Shown in pieces: positions 10,687 to 22,400 of a stretch of DNA of 64,000 nt. How positions within the stretch are numbered: position 1 is the stretch's first letter; every line of letters begins with the position of its first letter. The notes under the pieces are model-generated. The model ran no database searches. It was given only the letters and a program-made list of their open reading frames with translations, and was not told where the DNA came from. The DNA is taken from the NCBI GenBank assembly GCA_963573315.1, contig OY752145.1, positions 310,001 through 374,000 of the forward strand, given 5' to 3'. Made by a program: the position numbers and the translations under genes. This DNA comes from Entomortierella parvispora. Lineage: Eukaryota; Mortierellomycota; Mortierellomycetes; Mortierellales; Mortierellaceae.

Positions 10687-11721
10687 TCAATGCGACAGCC
10701 TCAAATCCCCTCCAAAGGACTCTTCGACTCGCTGTTGAACCTTCTTTGGACGACCTTCCTCGGCCTTTTGGAGCGAAGCAGTAGAATGACGGGGGGACGA
10801 CTGAGCAGACGAAGACTCTGAACCCGACTGTCCCTCCTCGTCCGACATCAACTCTGGGACCGAGGAAGGAGAAGCAGGCATGAAAGAGTTGCCCATCGAG
10901 TCTGATAAGGCGTCGGTCAGATCCTCAAACTCATCTTTGGTAGCGCCTGTCAAGAAGGAGGATGCTTGGACCCTGTGACCAGTAGCCTTATTGCTATGGC
11001 TCACTTGGCTCTTGTTGGTCGGTGCTGCCACGACAAAGTGATCATCCTTGGGTGGGACAACGGGCGGCAACGATGGAGATGCCCTCATGTCTTCTTCGTT
11101 CACAGACGACAACGAAGCGCCCGAGGCAGACGAATTCGTCGAGGACCACGAAGGCTGGCTGCTGTGACGGCCTGCCGAGGTCGGAAAGGACCCGATGGTA
11201 TGACGCTTAATCTTGCTAGCCGATGTCGAGAACATGCCCGGGCTAATAGTCGAGGCCGCCGACAAGAAGGTCCTGACCCGATCGGGAGGAGTGCTAATGA
11301 TGGTGTAGAAATAGTCCTCATCATTGTCCTTGAAGTGATCCTTGTAGCCCTTCTCCAGGGGTGTCGGTGGCAAGAACGCTCCATGGTCGTCCACTGTGCT
11401 CAATTGAATAGCTGCCTTCTCTTGGGCCTTCTTTTCCTTCTCTGCTTGCTTCTCCAAGGTCTTTTTGGGGTTGGCTGCAAAGATGGAAGTGACGGAACCT
11501 TGGCTCTTGTGGCCGGACTCTGTCGTCGAGGGAGTCGAGAGAGGGCTATCGAGTGGCTCAGCTGTGGTTGCTGTTGAAGGGGTGGCGTCCGATTCATCGG
11601 AGCCGGGTATCTGTGCAATGGTATGCCTCTTGGTGCTGAACATGGTCTTGATCGAGGCTAGTCCACGGCGAGGGCGTGCTGTGGGGGGAGATGCAGGGGA
11701 AAGAACTTCTGCTGAGGACAT
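10687..11721 (-). CDS. disordered Ser/Pro-rich hypothetical protein with repeated KRHTI motif
   Basis: A single uninterrupted exon of 344 residues with good coding character. Composition is dominated by Ser, Thr, Pro, Ala and charged residues, with no globular fold recognised. A motif occurs twice: FSTKRHTIAQIPG (about residues 28-40) and SKIKRHTIGSFP (about 168-179). The basic-His-Thr-Ile core resembles a phosphorylation or docking site. A Lys/Glu-rich stretch at about 85-105 (KKTLEKQAEKEKKAQEKAA) may form a helix. An acidic patch (PELMSDEEGQSGSES) lies near 295-310. No intron is needed, which is rare in this window. The minus-strand leader (11740-11900) is highly C/T-rich. Function unknown; possibly a signalling substrate or scaffold. 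Confidence 0.7.
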   Translation of the reverse strand: MSSAEVLSPASPPTARPRRGLASIKTMFSTKRHTIAQIPGSDESDATPSTATTAEPLDSPLSTPSTTESGHKSQGSVTSIFAANPKKTLEKQAEKEKKAQEKAAIQLSTVDDHGAFLPPTPLEKGYKDHFKDNDEDYFYTIISTPPDRVRTFLSAASTISPGMFSTSASKIKRHTIGSFPTSAGRHSSQPSWSSTNSSASGASLSSVNEEDMRASPSLPPVVPPKDDHFVVAAPTNKSQVSHSNKATGHRVQASSFLTGATKDEFEDLTDALSDSMGNSFMPASPSSVPELMSDEEGQSGSESSSAQSSPRHSTASLQKAEEGRPKKVQQRVEESFGGDLRLSH

Positions 11722-13099
11722 GATGGTGTGAATAGAGAAAATCAGCTGTCTGTAGCGTCCTTTTTTGTATCAAGAAGACGAATGGAAGAGACAAAGGTGA
11801 AAGAAGAAAGGAGAGAATATGAGAGGGAGAAGAGAGAGAAAGAGAGAGGAGAGAAAGAAGGGCAGGAGCGTCCGGTTTCGCTGTCAGAGAGATAAGTTGT
11901 TATGGATCACGGGCAGCCAAAGGCAATAAATCAATGGAGATAGGGGGCAGAGGGCTCGAGTGGAGTCGAGGGTTGGTGCGAGTAAGAAAAAGCGAAAGTA
12001 CGGAAAGAAAGTGAAGAGCGAAAACCGCCAATGGCAGCTTCTTTATATGCAAAGGTGAGGGAAAAAAACCAGCGCGAGACAACAATGATGACAATGACCT
12101 ATGATGGCACTGCCAGTCCGACCTTCCTCAGCTCCGTTGATTCGGGTGGTCGGCAGACGGCTACTTCCCTTTCAGCATTTAGGGTTGAACAGAGTTTGTT
12201 GTTGGATGCCCCCAGGCAACGATCGGTTGGGTGCAAACAGCGCCTTGTTCTTTAATGGTGAAGCGGGCGTTGGACTTTGGGAAAAGGTAAACCCGTCTCT
12301 CTCTCTCTCTCTTTTTTTTTTTTTTTTTTTTTCTGTTTTTGTCTCCACGGCCCAGAGCGACTCAATTGCCGATTTCAAGCATGACACCAGCAAATGGGAC
12401 CAGGCAACGCGGGGCGGTGAGTGGCTGCGAGCCGGGTCTCGGGCTGAAGACTTGCCAGGTCTCATCCACTTGTACTTGATTTCCCATACTTCTATTCTCG
12501 GGCTGCAGGAAAAGCGACGGGGGCCGACATGAATAGGAAGGGCAGGAAGGTTGGGAAGTGCAGCACAGATCAGAAGGGAGTCCTCTTCCCTCTCTTGAGG
12601 TCACTTGTTCAGTCGATCGTCATAGACATCTCTTGTTTATCGAAATGCAGGACTAAGAAGAGACGATCCAAACTCGGATAGCGCAAGTCAAGTGCAACAA
12701 GGGCATGAAGTAAAAGCGCACAGCCCGGTTTTAGAGAAGCAGCGTGACACCTCAAGAGCTGAGGCGCGCAAAGGCAATTGGTGTCCGAAGAACCATATGT
12801 AGATGAGCGAGGATCTGTCTTTGTTGGTAGAAGACGCGATGAGAGACCTCATGTCCTGGAGACTTTTATGCTCACAGGGTCAGGCTCCTCCACGACGATC
12901 ACCCTTTTCATTTCTTGTGTATCCACCCATCCAAAGAATGTCAGTGAACGTGACAAGACACATCCAAAATATCGATATCTGGCTTGATGGCCTCTTCCTC
13001 CCTGACGTGCAGCACGAGCAAGCGCAAAATTCTAGCCATTGCTCGCAAGTGTATTATCCATGTATGGGCGTTGATGTGAGGTTATACGGCGTTCTTTAT
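11722..13099. other. intergenic region with an unassigned open segment
   Basis: About 1.4 kb between two minus-strand genes. It holds the C/T-rich leader of the gene at 10687, a (CT)n-T(n) tract at 12295-12332, and an open minus-strand segment (13031-12849) ending in a stop that looks coding but could not be joined to other exons. The rest shows nothing. Confidence 0.4.
12289..12332. repeat. CT microsatellite plus poly-T tract
   Basis: Repeated CT dinucleotides run directly into about 20 thymines. Simple-sequence tract in non-coding DNA. Confidence 0.9.
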
Positions 13100-13248
13100 T
13101 TAGTTGGACTTTGAAGGGATCATCCTTGCTGCCGTTGCTGATGTGCTGCCCGTCGACAAGTCTGAAACCAAAAGTTCCTCTGCTGCTTTGTCGCCCAGTT
13201 TTTCTTTCAATGTTGCTTTCCTAAACGAAGGGAGAAGGAAGAGAGGAG

Positions 13249-13285
<37 letters not shown>

Positions 13286-14072
13286 TGGTGATTAGCTCAA
13301 AGTCGTCAGAAAAGGTGTCGGCAAAGATCCCGCTCTCTGGATGCTCATGTTCCTTTGCAATGATCCTTACGAGTATCTGTCCATGAGATAGAGGAGCTCC
13401 GACCCTGATCCTTCCAGACGCGTTGCAACAGTCTTCATTCCAGACTCCATGGCAATGACACCTCCTACGCCGAGACCGATAATATTTCCAGCTTGAGAGT
13501 TGATCAGACGAGGCGCGGGTCCGTGAAGAGTCAAAAAAAGTTAGCATTGAGCATAGGACCCCAGCAACCATCTTTTTATGTTTTTGTTGAACAATGTACC
13601 TGTTGCGAAGGCTAGAGCTTGTCCTTTGCTCCAAGACCGGGACCGTGCTATTGGGTAGATAGAGGAATATAGGTCAGTCCTGAGGATCTTTGGACGCGTC
13701 GTTAAAGATCAATTGTCAAAGACACACTGAATATGGTCGGTTACCAAAGAAAAAGGCAGACATTCCCAGAGAAACGGTGGTGGCGGCAGCTAGAAGGGAG
13801 TAACACGGCAAAAAGATATTGGTTAGACCATTGTTGTCGTCTCCAGTCTAGAGCTTTTTGTGAGAAGCAGAAGGATTCTTTTGAGCATGCATGGATGCAT
13901 GGATGCATTTGGTCATGTTACCGATGGCGGTATGTTTGATCACGGCGAATCGGACGGCGGTCCATTCTTCTGGGGTGAGTTGATGTTGCTCCAGTTTCCG
14001 GCGGTAGAAAGCAGACATGGGCATGGGGGTGTTGCCCTGGGAGGAAGGTGGTGGCGGTGAGGCAGGATCCAT
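13100..14072 (-). CDS. small five-exon predicted membrane protein
   Basis: Five short exons on the minus strand: 14072-13922, 13789-13745 (45 nt), 13647-13600 (48 nt), 13491-13371 and 13220-13100. All join in phase to 161 residues. The N-terminus is Pro/Ser-rich (MDPASPPPPSSQG), followed by LTPEEWTAVRFAV. Two hydrophobic stretches follow: about 52-68 (AAATTVSLGMSAFFFA) and 82-98 (AFATGAGNIIGLGVGGVIAM). A charged C-terminal tail contains TLKEKLGDKAAEELLV. The layout (LTxEE-type helix, Gly-rich paired membrane segments) loosely recalls OCIA-domain proteins, but I do not recognise it with confidence. An alternative start lies 14 codons upstream (14114). The stop codon overlaps an AATAAA signal (TAAATAAAG). 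It is divergent from the mitochondrial carrier, which hints at an organelle role by context only. Confidence 0.72.
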
Positions 14073-14607
14073 GGCAATCAATCCGTAGGAGAGTAGAATG
14101 AGTGAATGTGTCAAGGGCCGAGAAGGTCGAGGCTATGTGTGCCAGGGACGGAGGGGTGTGTGCGGTGTGAGTGTGCAGTGTATGTGGGCGAAGAGGGACG
14201 GAAAAGGAAAAAAAACCAAAACAATCAAAGTCGTCTCTGACAGTGCACCGCTGCACAAGAAAGAGGGCGCCCTGCACTCTTCTTTTCTCCTCTTCTTGAT
14301 CTCGTCGTCCTCGTCTCTCCTCGACCGTCGACCATCCGCCCATTCCTTCTTCTCTTCTTCTCTTCCCCCAGCACCTGCCTTTCATCGCTGCATACCTGCT
14401 GCATTTCTCTCCAGCTCTGTCGATCACCCGGCCTTTCCGCTCTCTCTGCTCTTTTTGTCTCTGATCCGCTCGGAGGCAATCTCGCTCCATTCATCCAGCT
14501 CATTTCGGAAAAAGTAGTATCCTCTGGCTGGCACAACCTACTCGACCCGACTCTCCGTCTCTTCCTCCCCCCCTTCTTCCACTCATTCGGCATATAATTT
14601 GCTCGCC
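14073..14607. promoter_or_regulatory. divergent promoter, small membrane protein / mitochondrial carrier
   Basis: 535 bases between start codons. The right half (14280-14600) is a C/T-rich leader for the carrier. The left half is G/A-rich, which is C/T-rich for the leftward gene. No coding exon was seen. Confidence 0.4.
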
Positions 14608-16519
14608 ATGGCGACGATACCAAACCCAGTGACCACTGCTCTGGTAGAAAACACTGCAAAGCAGCCTGCTGCTCAAAAGAAGGTCACCCTAAGTCCCGCC
14701 AATGTGGTCGCCTACATGTTCCAAGGAACAGGTGTCTTCATGTGCCTCGGTATGTTTTCTTGATCTGATATCCTTCGTTCCACTCTTTGTTTATTTGGAT
14801 CGGACCAACGGATCGACCGGGGACGCTCGGACCCGATGTGTCAGCCATGTGTTCTGATTGAAAATGCCCCATCGACGTACTGAAAATAACATTTCCTTTT
14901 CTTGCCATTGGGTCACTGTAGACGTGGTCGTTTGGCCTCTTGAGGTCGCCAGGACCAGGATGCAGGCTAGCAAGGATGTATGTTGTTTTTTTGTCCCCGA
15001 GTCCAGGGGATTTCTTGTTATTATTTTAAAACCGACCATTCATGTGTCAAGGTCAAATCAAATGCTCGGTTGTCTCTGACCCTTTCCTTCCGTCCTTCTT
15101 GTAGAACACACCCCAATCGACCTTCAAACTCTTGCGGGACATTGCTAGGACAGAAGGTACAGAGTGGACCCATCCTGGGCCAAGCATGAGCAAGCAGAGC
15201 TGCCTCTGCGCAAAAAGGAGATTTGATTCGGATTACACAACACACTGAACCCTTTCTGAACGAATTTATTTCCTTTTCCAACCACCTTCTTCTTGCTCAC
15301 TCTTTTTTTTGCCCTTTAGGTCCCACCAAACTGTTTCGAGGACTTGGTCCCTTTCGTATGTTCTCAATGCAAGGACAGTACGCAGCAGTCTTTTGCGCAG
15401 TGTTTTGATGCCACTCACTAACGACGGCTTCTTTGCTTCCTGATCCTAGTGTTGACATCGTTGCCCTCTCAGGCAGTATACCTCGGTGTTTATGAACACG
15501 CCACTTCAGTCATTGAGCGCAACTTTCCAGATCGGACCAACTCGAACAGTGCTACCAGAGGTATTGGACAGTTCTGGGAGAAACAGGATCAGGAAATCGG
15601 AGCGACGAATGGAAGACTCATCCTTGATGTCCTTTTTGCATGTGTTATCTAGAAATTGCGGTAGCTGGAACTGCAGGATTTTTGGCCGAGGCCGTGTCGG
15701 CAGGTCTTTATGTCCCCACAGACATCATCTCTCAACGGCTACGCGTCCAGTCTGAATCCAAAGGCGGGGCTCATGTCACTAGTATAGGTAAAAAAAACAG
15801 GGAAATCTCACAGGAAGGGCGTGTTCTTTTGGGTTGATATTTTCATCCGCAAGACGGCAGTCGCTGACAAAGATATTCTGTACTGTTTTCGACGCTTTTT
15901 AGATATTTTTAAGTCAATTTACAGGACAGAGGGTATCCGTGGATACTATCAGGGATTCATGGCCACGCTCCTGGCCTTTACGCCCTCCAGTGTCGCCCAT
16001 TGGGCTGGTTACGAGTCCACAAAGAAGGTGCTCTTTAACCACTTCTCAGCCAAGGAACAACAACAGATCAGGACCGGAGACACTGACGGATTCTACGCCA
16101 AACATCAGCTCTCCCAAAACCATGTCCTGATTGTAGGACTCTCGGCTTTGAATGCGTCCGTCATGGGCCTTGTATTCTCGAGTCCGTTTGATATGGTTCG
16201 AGTCCGACTGCAATTGCTGGATGGATTTCATCGGGAACAAGCAGAACAATTGAAGAAGGGCTGGTGGGCGATGGCGAAGTTAATTGCCAAGGAAGAAGGC
16301 GTTCGTGGATTCTTTAAAGGCATGGCCCCGAAACTGATGGCGGCCATCCCAGGTGGCATGGGGTACCTGTTCGCGTACGAGTACATCAAGGAGAATTTGG
16401 AACGCGATAGCACAGACAAAGTCTCTACCTCTACCTCGTCGCCGTCGTTAGCATCGTCGTCCTCTTCTTCGCCAAGAACTGTTTCCTCCATCATTCCTCC
16501 GACCTATTCTTCGTCCTAG
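14608..16519 (+). CDS. mitochondrial carrier family protein (SLC25A44-like)
   Basis: Seven exons: 14608-14749, 14922-14977, 15105-15156, 15320-15355, 15450-15560, 15653-15787 and 15903-16519; 382 residues. Three carrier signatures appear: WPLEVARTRMQ (repeat 1), VPTDIISQRLRVQ (repeat 2) and SPFDMVRVRLQ (repeat 3), each followed by a typical (F/Y)(R/K/Q)G segment (KLFRGLGPF, GYYQGFMATL, GFFKGMAPKLM). The exon 4 donor is the GTATGT at 15356; this gives LGPFLLTSLPSQAVYLGVYE in phase. The tail after about residue 345 is Ser/Thr-rich and disordered. Family role: solute exchange across the mitochondrial inner membrane. Long loops and the P-x-E in repeat 1 resemble the SLC25A44 group (branched-chain amino acids), but the substrate is not certain. 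Confidence 0.88.
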
Positions 16520-17000
16520 AGTCGTTTCCTCCCAACTTCTGCTCTCTTTCCTCTCTTGTTTATTTCATCTCGTTTTCACCTTTAGACAGACCATCACCTA
16601 GACCTTCCTCTTCCAACCCTCATTTCCTTCTTGTAAAATAGTACACTTTAATAGACGACCGCTCTCATAGAGAAAAAGTCACTCAAAAAAAAACCGTCCG
16701 CCTTTCTTGCAATGGTATAGAGCTGTTTATTCCAAGACAGAAGTGATCCTTGGTGGACAAAGAAACAAAGTGTTGCAAAAAAGTTGTATTATTTTTTTTT
16801 CGTCTTTTTTTCTCTTGATACGAGTCGAGGATCCCAACATCCGCCTCCATCCCTCTTTGAGCCTTTTGCCTTTGACAAAGTAGGGGATGTTCTCCATGAC
16901 GCGATAGTCGCTTCCTTTTGCTCCGTCATCCTTGATTATTTTTTTTTTCTTTTTCTCTCTGGCTGTAGCAGTCCTTTCACGGGTCGGATTAGGCGCTGCT
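16520..17000. other. convergent 3' flanks, carrier / tropomyosin
   Basis: 481 bases between two stop codons facing each other. It is rich in T and A tracts (16785-16815, 16935-16960) typical of 3' untranslated sequence on both strands. No exon was found. Confidence 0.4.
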
Positions 17001-18489
17001 TTACATATCATTGAGCGAGTTGATGGTCTCGTCAAGCTCCAGCTTGATGGCGTTGTACTTTCCGGTCAACTCCTCGACCTTGCGCTCATAGTTGTCACGC
17101 TCGGTCTCCAACTGCACGACCTTGCGCTCAAAGTGCTCGGCCTTGATGTCCATCTGACGGAGCCTGGAAAGGAAGAGGTAAGAAGATGAGAATGATTGGG
17201 TTAGCTTTTGTGCAACCTTGACAAGATAAAGAGGGAGATGAAAAAAAGAAGATAAAAGAAAGAACGATATTGAGAATCCTCCCATGCCGATTCGTTCAAG
17301 CAAAGTAAAAACTCTCTCTGAACTCTTTTTTTTTGAGAGGGATCGGGTTCCTGGAGGAATGCTGCATGTATGAATGAGCTTCAAGGCTCTCAAAAATGTT
17401 CATCTCCCAAGGGAACCAAAAAAAATCCTCTGCTCCTCTTTTTTTGCATCTTCCACAAATAGGTTGGACATGCACAAAGAGAGCCGAGTGGCACGAGAAA
17501 TGAAAAGGTGGATCACCCTCCTTTTCTGTGCTTAATTCGACTAAAACACATGGGGAAGAGAATGAACAAGAACCTCATGCGATCTCTCCCAGATAAGCAA
17601 AGAAAACGGATTGAAGAATGGAAGGGGGTTCAGGAGAAAGGAGACTATTTGCATTTGCACAAAGCCAGGCCGAAAGACGTATTTCAGTCTCCAGCACAAA
17701 GACAAGGCACAAGGAACAAAAAGGATTGGACAGAGGGCGTGGTTGCACCAAAACACACGACGTTGTCCATCCCCACCCCATGTGTCCTGGTCACTCTGTC
17801 ACGTCCCCAGGATCAAGTGGTGCGGCAAGAAAGAGAAAAAATAGGGAACAAGTCTCAAAACAACGAAGAAACCACTTACTTCTCGGTCGTATCACGGAGG
17901 TTACGCTCAGCAGAGTCGAGCTCAGTCTCCAACAGAGAGACCTTTCTGGCAAGACCCTCGCCGACCGTCTTTGTCGTCTCGCCCTCGTCCAAGTTCAACT
18001 TGGCCTCTGCGATTCTGTTCTCGGCCTTCTCCAAGTCCTCCTCAGCACGGCTCAATTTGGTCTTAAGGGACGAGATCTCGTGGTCCTTTTGGGTCTGCTC
18101 GTCCTGAAGGACCTTGACCTCAGCCTCGGCCTTGTCAGCGCGAGCTGTGGCGTTGTCGACCTCAACGCGGAGGGCAGCGAGTTTCTATGGAGGAAGAGAA
18201 ACGCAAGGAAAGGTCAGTTAGGGATGCAAGCGGCAAAGAGGGAGGAGGAAGGACGTCGTGAGAAAAATTAATGGTGTCGTCGTCGTTCGTTATTGTTGGA
18301 AGTGGTTGCGCTCCATCGAGGGGAGAGGAGCAGCACAGCTTCAGGAGATAGGAAACAAGCGGTCAGGCGAGATTGCAAGCAGGCGAGCAGGAGACTGGAG
18401 CAGTCGGGCATGGGGCAGGTAGACAGACATGTGGCGGATGTTGATGAGTGGGGTGTGCTGTGGTGGGTTACCTCCTTGAACTTGTCCAT
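17001..18489 (-). CDS. TPM1: tropomyosin
   Basis: Three exons: 18489-18472 (only 18 nt, MDKFKE), 18184-17880 and 17163-17001; 161 residues. That is the length of budding-yeast Tpm2 and fission-yeast Cdc8. The whole chain is an uninterrupted heptad coiled coil (KLAALRVEVDNATARADKAE, and LRQMDIKAEHFERKVVQLE near the C-terminus) and ends LDETINSLNDM. Tropomyosin forms head-to-tail dimers along actin cables and the cytokinetic ring and regulates myosin and formin access. Introns are long for this window: 287 and 716 bases. The tiny first exon fits the conserved intron position after the N-terminal residues that make the overlap junction. The minus-strand leader is C/T-rich. Confidence 0.93.
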
Positions 18490-19069
18490 GGTAGATGTGA
18501 ATGTGGGGTGTTGGGGTGATGAAGAGAGAGGGATGAGGATGAATGAATGAATGAATGAATGAAAGAAAAAGAAGGAAGGAGAAGAAGAGGAAAAGACCTT
18601 ATGTCCGATAGACCGACCGACCGACAGGGACCGACACCGTGCCTGTGAAGCTCTGGAGGTGTCTTTCCAGGCAAAGAAAGAAGAAATCATGTGGCTTTCG
18701 TTCGTCCTTGTTTGTTTCTCTCACTCTCTGTTGCCGTCCTCCCTTCCTCTGTCCAATCATCGCTCTGTGCCACTGGGACGCGTCCTTTTCGCGAGCATGT
18801 TCATACAGAATGCACACACTCTCTCTTGATGTACGCCTGCCTGCTTGCCTTGCCATGTCCTCCTTCCTCCCAGGCTCACAACGCAACATCCCACTCCATC
18901 CAACAGCTCAAGTCCACTCTCATTTCCCGCGTCATTTTTGTCCGCATCTTGGCCACTCTCTCAAAGAAATTCCCTTCATCCTTTCAAACTTGACGTCTCC
19001 ACAACCGACACTACTTGCAAGGAGACAATACAACACGGGAGAAAGAAAAAAAGAGACCTCCTTGACCAT

Positions 19070-19122
19070 CTGTCCTGTCCTGCTTGTCCTGTACTGTCCC
19101 GTTCTGTCCTGTCCTGTCCTGA
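19070..19122. repeat. TCCTG-type pentanucleotide microsatellite
   Basis: Imperfect tandem copies of TCCTG/TCCCG/TACTG, about ten units, in non-coding DNA. Confidence 0.85.
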
Positions 19123-19349
19123 CGTCCAGTCCTTCCAGTATCTTCCTTTTGCAACAAACTCCCGATCCAGCAGGAAGGAGTGCTCATCACTTTCTCTCTC
19201 TCTATCACCTCTCTCTCACACACACACTCTCTCTCTTTCTCTCTTTATCTATCTCTCTTAAGCCAAGAAAAGATTACGAGCTTTTTTTTTTGGGAGGAGA
19301 GAGCGAGTAAAGAGGGATTTGAGCTCTACTATATTGTTATATTTTTTTT

Positions 19350-19376
19350 CTCCTTCCTTCCTTCCTTCCTTCCTTC
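19350..19376. repeat. CCTT tetranucleotide microsatellite
   Basis: Six to seven tandem CCTT units in the 3' flank of the PH-domain gene. Confidence 0.85.
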
Positions 19377-19445
19377 TTTCTATCTAAAGCAAAAAAAGGC
19401 AATTGCAACCAACAGGGAAAAAATATATATAGTCTACATCACAAA

Positions 19446-22400
19446 CTACGAAAGCTCACTTGCCATCGGTTTCTGGCTCTGACTATTAGTCTGCATGGCC
19501 AGCAGCACTGAGCTCGACGGTGGTAATTGATGCATCGACAAATGATGGCTCGAGTAATGAGATTGACGTTGTTGTAGTTTCCAGCTCTGTTGTCTCGAAA
19601 GCGTCACCGCCAAGGGCTCATCTTCATCTTCCTCCACTTCTCTTTTCACTTTGACCTGCTGCTCTTTTCCTTGTTCTTCTTCTTTTTCCTTTTCATCCCC
19701 TTGTCGTCTGAACAACTCGTGTTGTTTAGTAGTCGATAAAGGGATCGGTGCGCTGATCGTCGGTCTGGATTGTTTGCACTGCTGAAGTCGGGATCGGACA
19801 CTGTTGGATCTCGACAGCGATCGAGATTCTTGTCTGCTCAACACTACTGGAGCAGTGGTTTGACAAGAAGGCATCGACACTTCCAAAGAAGGGACAAGGG
19901 TCGACGAGGGCAAGACCTCGTCATCGGGAGAATTCAAAGAATTCAGGAACACACCTGGTGGACGAGCAAGTCTGGATGGAGGGATGGGGTGTTTAGGATT
20001 GCTAGTGTCAGCGTTGGTGTATGAGCTCGTGTCGATCACCAGAAACGTGTTGGGGGCCTCTGTTGTGTTTACAAGAGTGAGATCGGTGGCTGGGGCAGGA
20101 GGCGATACACTCGAGACGCGATGCAAGGATCGTCCCCCCGAGGCCGCCGCTGCAGCTTTGGATCGATGACTCTGACTCTGATCGTTGCCACTCAGGGCTG
20201 AATACACAAAGTCTGGCTCATTGATTGGGAGATGGCAATAGCTCGATCCATGGAAACTGACAGACAGGTTCGAAGGCGAAGGTGTAGTTCTCTGGAGCCC
20301 GAGGGACTGTTGATCGAACGACATGCCCTGAGGCCGAGAGCCGGCCATAGATTTTCCCAATGTCTTGTGGGCAGGAACCTCTTGCTTGGGTGTGATAGGC
20401 TCTGACGGTAACAAGATATGTCGATGAAGAGGTTTATGGCCATGAAGGGTTTCTTCGATGAGTTCAGCCTGGATGGCTGGCCGGGACTCTCCGTTGATCC
20501 CTGAGGCACCGTCATCGGAGGAGAGTTGGGTGTTGAGCCACCGAGAGTGACGGTTCATCTGCAAGATCCCAAGGGGAAGCTCATCCTCCTCTCTGCTCAC
20601 TCGCGTCCTATTATTGTCCTCGTAAGCTGACGGCGCTGCGAGCTGGTTCTCCGAGATCGGCTCACGATCTAGACCCGGTAGATGACTATAGCGCTGATGG
20701 CCCTGGTATGTTCGACTCTGACCGTGCTGCTCGCGACTGTAAAGATTTCCAAGCTCCTGGACAGCCTGTTCACCGTCGCTGGAGACGCTGTCTTGTTCAG
20801 GTCGAGACCCCACTGCCACCCCTTCGGTCTGAAGGAGACTGTAATCCAACAATCCGATCGAAGAGTGCTTCAAGGTCGAGTCCATATCGCGACTGTCTGT
20901 CCGATGATCATCCAACTCAAACAGTGGATCCTCAACCGCCATCTTACAGTGCTCACCCTCCATCATCCCTCCTCGGCGTTTTTGCATGGGCTGTGAAAGT
21001 TCACGTTCACCCACCTGCTGAATAGAGACGGATCCGTCCAATAAAGGTGGACAGAGCAAACTTCTTCTCCAGTTATCAATAATCGCCGCTTTGCCAGGTT
21101 CCATGGAGCTAGATGCCGGAATCACACGTCGCGATTGAGGCGCTATATTTGCGGATGAGGATCGAATGAGGTCCGTTCTCGCCAAACACAACATGTTGGC
21201 CCCCCCTCCGGCAGCTGCATGTTGTTGCTGCTGTTGTTGCTGTTGTTGTTGGGGGTGATTCCAGGTCTGTTGCCTCTCCAGTGGCCGACGTTCTCGCTCA
21301 TTCGTCAGGGATTGGGATTCATGGTGTTGTTGGAGAAAAGAGGAGGCTGAACCAAACATCATGGGTAAGTCATCTTCGTCCCCTTGTTCCTGCAAAGACC
21401 AGTCAATGCCCTGAGGCAAGAAGGCCGAGACTCTAGGAGGCGGTGGAATCTGGTAGTTGAGAAAGCTCTCATGAGTTTGCTTCTGTATTGGGCGCAAATG
21501 ATAAAAGGATTGCTTCAGCGGTGGTTGCTGGTGTTGCTGCTGATGCTGATGCTGTTGCTGAGGAATTTGTTGATGTGGGGGGCGTTGAGGGGGTGCAGGG
21601 GGGGGATGAGGAGGATGTTGCTGTTCGAGACCAAGAGGGGCCTGCCCTTCTTGGTGGTATTGCTTCTCCAGGTACCGCTGAAACAGCTGAGCCGACTGCT
21701 GATGTGCCGTCAAATGACGAGCTCCGTGAGTCTCTTCCTCGACCTCTGGCTCTGGCTTTGCGTCTGCAGCTGCAGTTGCAGCTATAGCAGTATTGGCGCC
21801 TGCCCCTCCACCACTACCCCCATGGGTGCCCGCTCCAGCACTAGTCACTCCAGGCGCGCCCCCTCCTCCACCTCCTCCTTCAGGTGTCGCTGCAGCAACA
21901 TTCGCGGCCAAAGATTCGAGCTGTTGCTTATACTCCCAGATTTTCGAAAGTATAAAGTACCATCGCTCCAATTCCGCGTCTTTTGTCGCACGCAAGACGA
22001 GGGTTTTCCCATCCAAAGTTTGAATGGACAAGGCCTTTGTGCCATCCTTCTTGGCCGCGGCTGGAAAACAACGGTAGGATCTCGGGTGGGCGCTGTGCAG
22101 CTGAATGTTGGTGACGGACTTGAGGTTAATGAACCATTTCGTGTTTGGGTTCATGGGATATGGGTGGCAGGAAGATGAAGAGGTAGGCATGAAGGGCGAA
22201 GAGACATAAGGATCATAAGTCATGATCACTGGTGCCTTTGGCTTCTTGCCCACACACGCCAACACTAGACCAAGAAGTAACGGCGCGATTGGTCAATTGA
22301 TTTGTATATCTCTCCCAACTGAGTGTTACAACCGTTGTCATTGTCGAACAAAACAATGAAGAAAAAATATACCTGATCCATCAAAAGTGAACAAGCGAGA

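Larger units (their letters stand above)
18490..19445. other. intergenic region rich in simple repeats
   Basis: About 950 bases between tropomyosin (5' end) and the PH-domain gene (3' end), both minus strand. It contains GAAT repeats (18538-18562), a CCTGT/TCCTG pentamer array (19070-19122), CT and CA dinucleotide runs (19185-19260) and CCTT tetramers (19350-19376). No exon was seen. Confidence 0.5.

Noticed and set aside
19770-22178. Plus-strand open frames opposite the PH-domain gene (up to 264 codons)
   Set aside because: They are antisense shadows of a Gln/Ser/Pro-rich coding exon; the minus strand has the PH domain and continuous frame.
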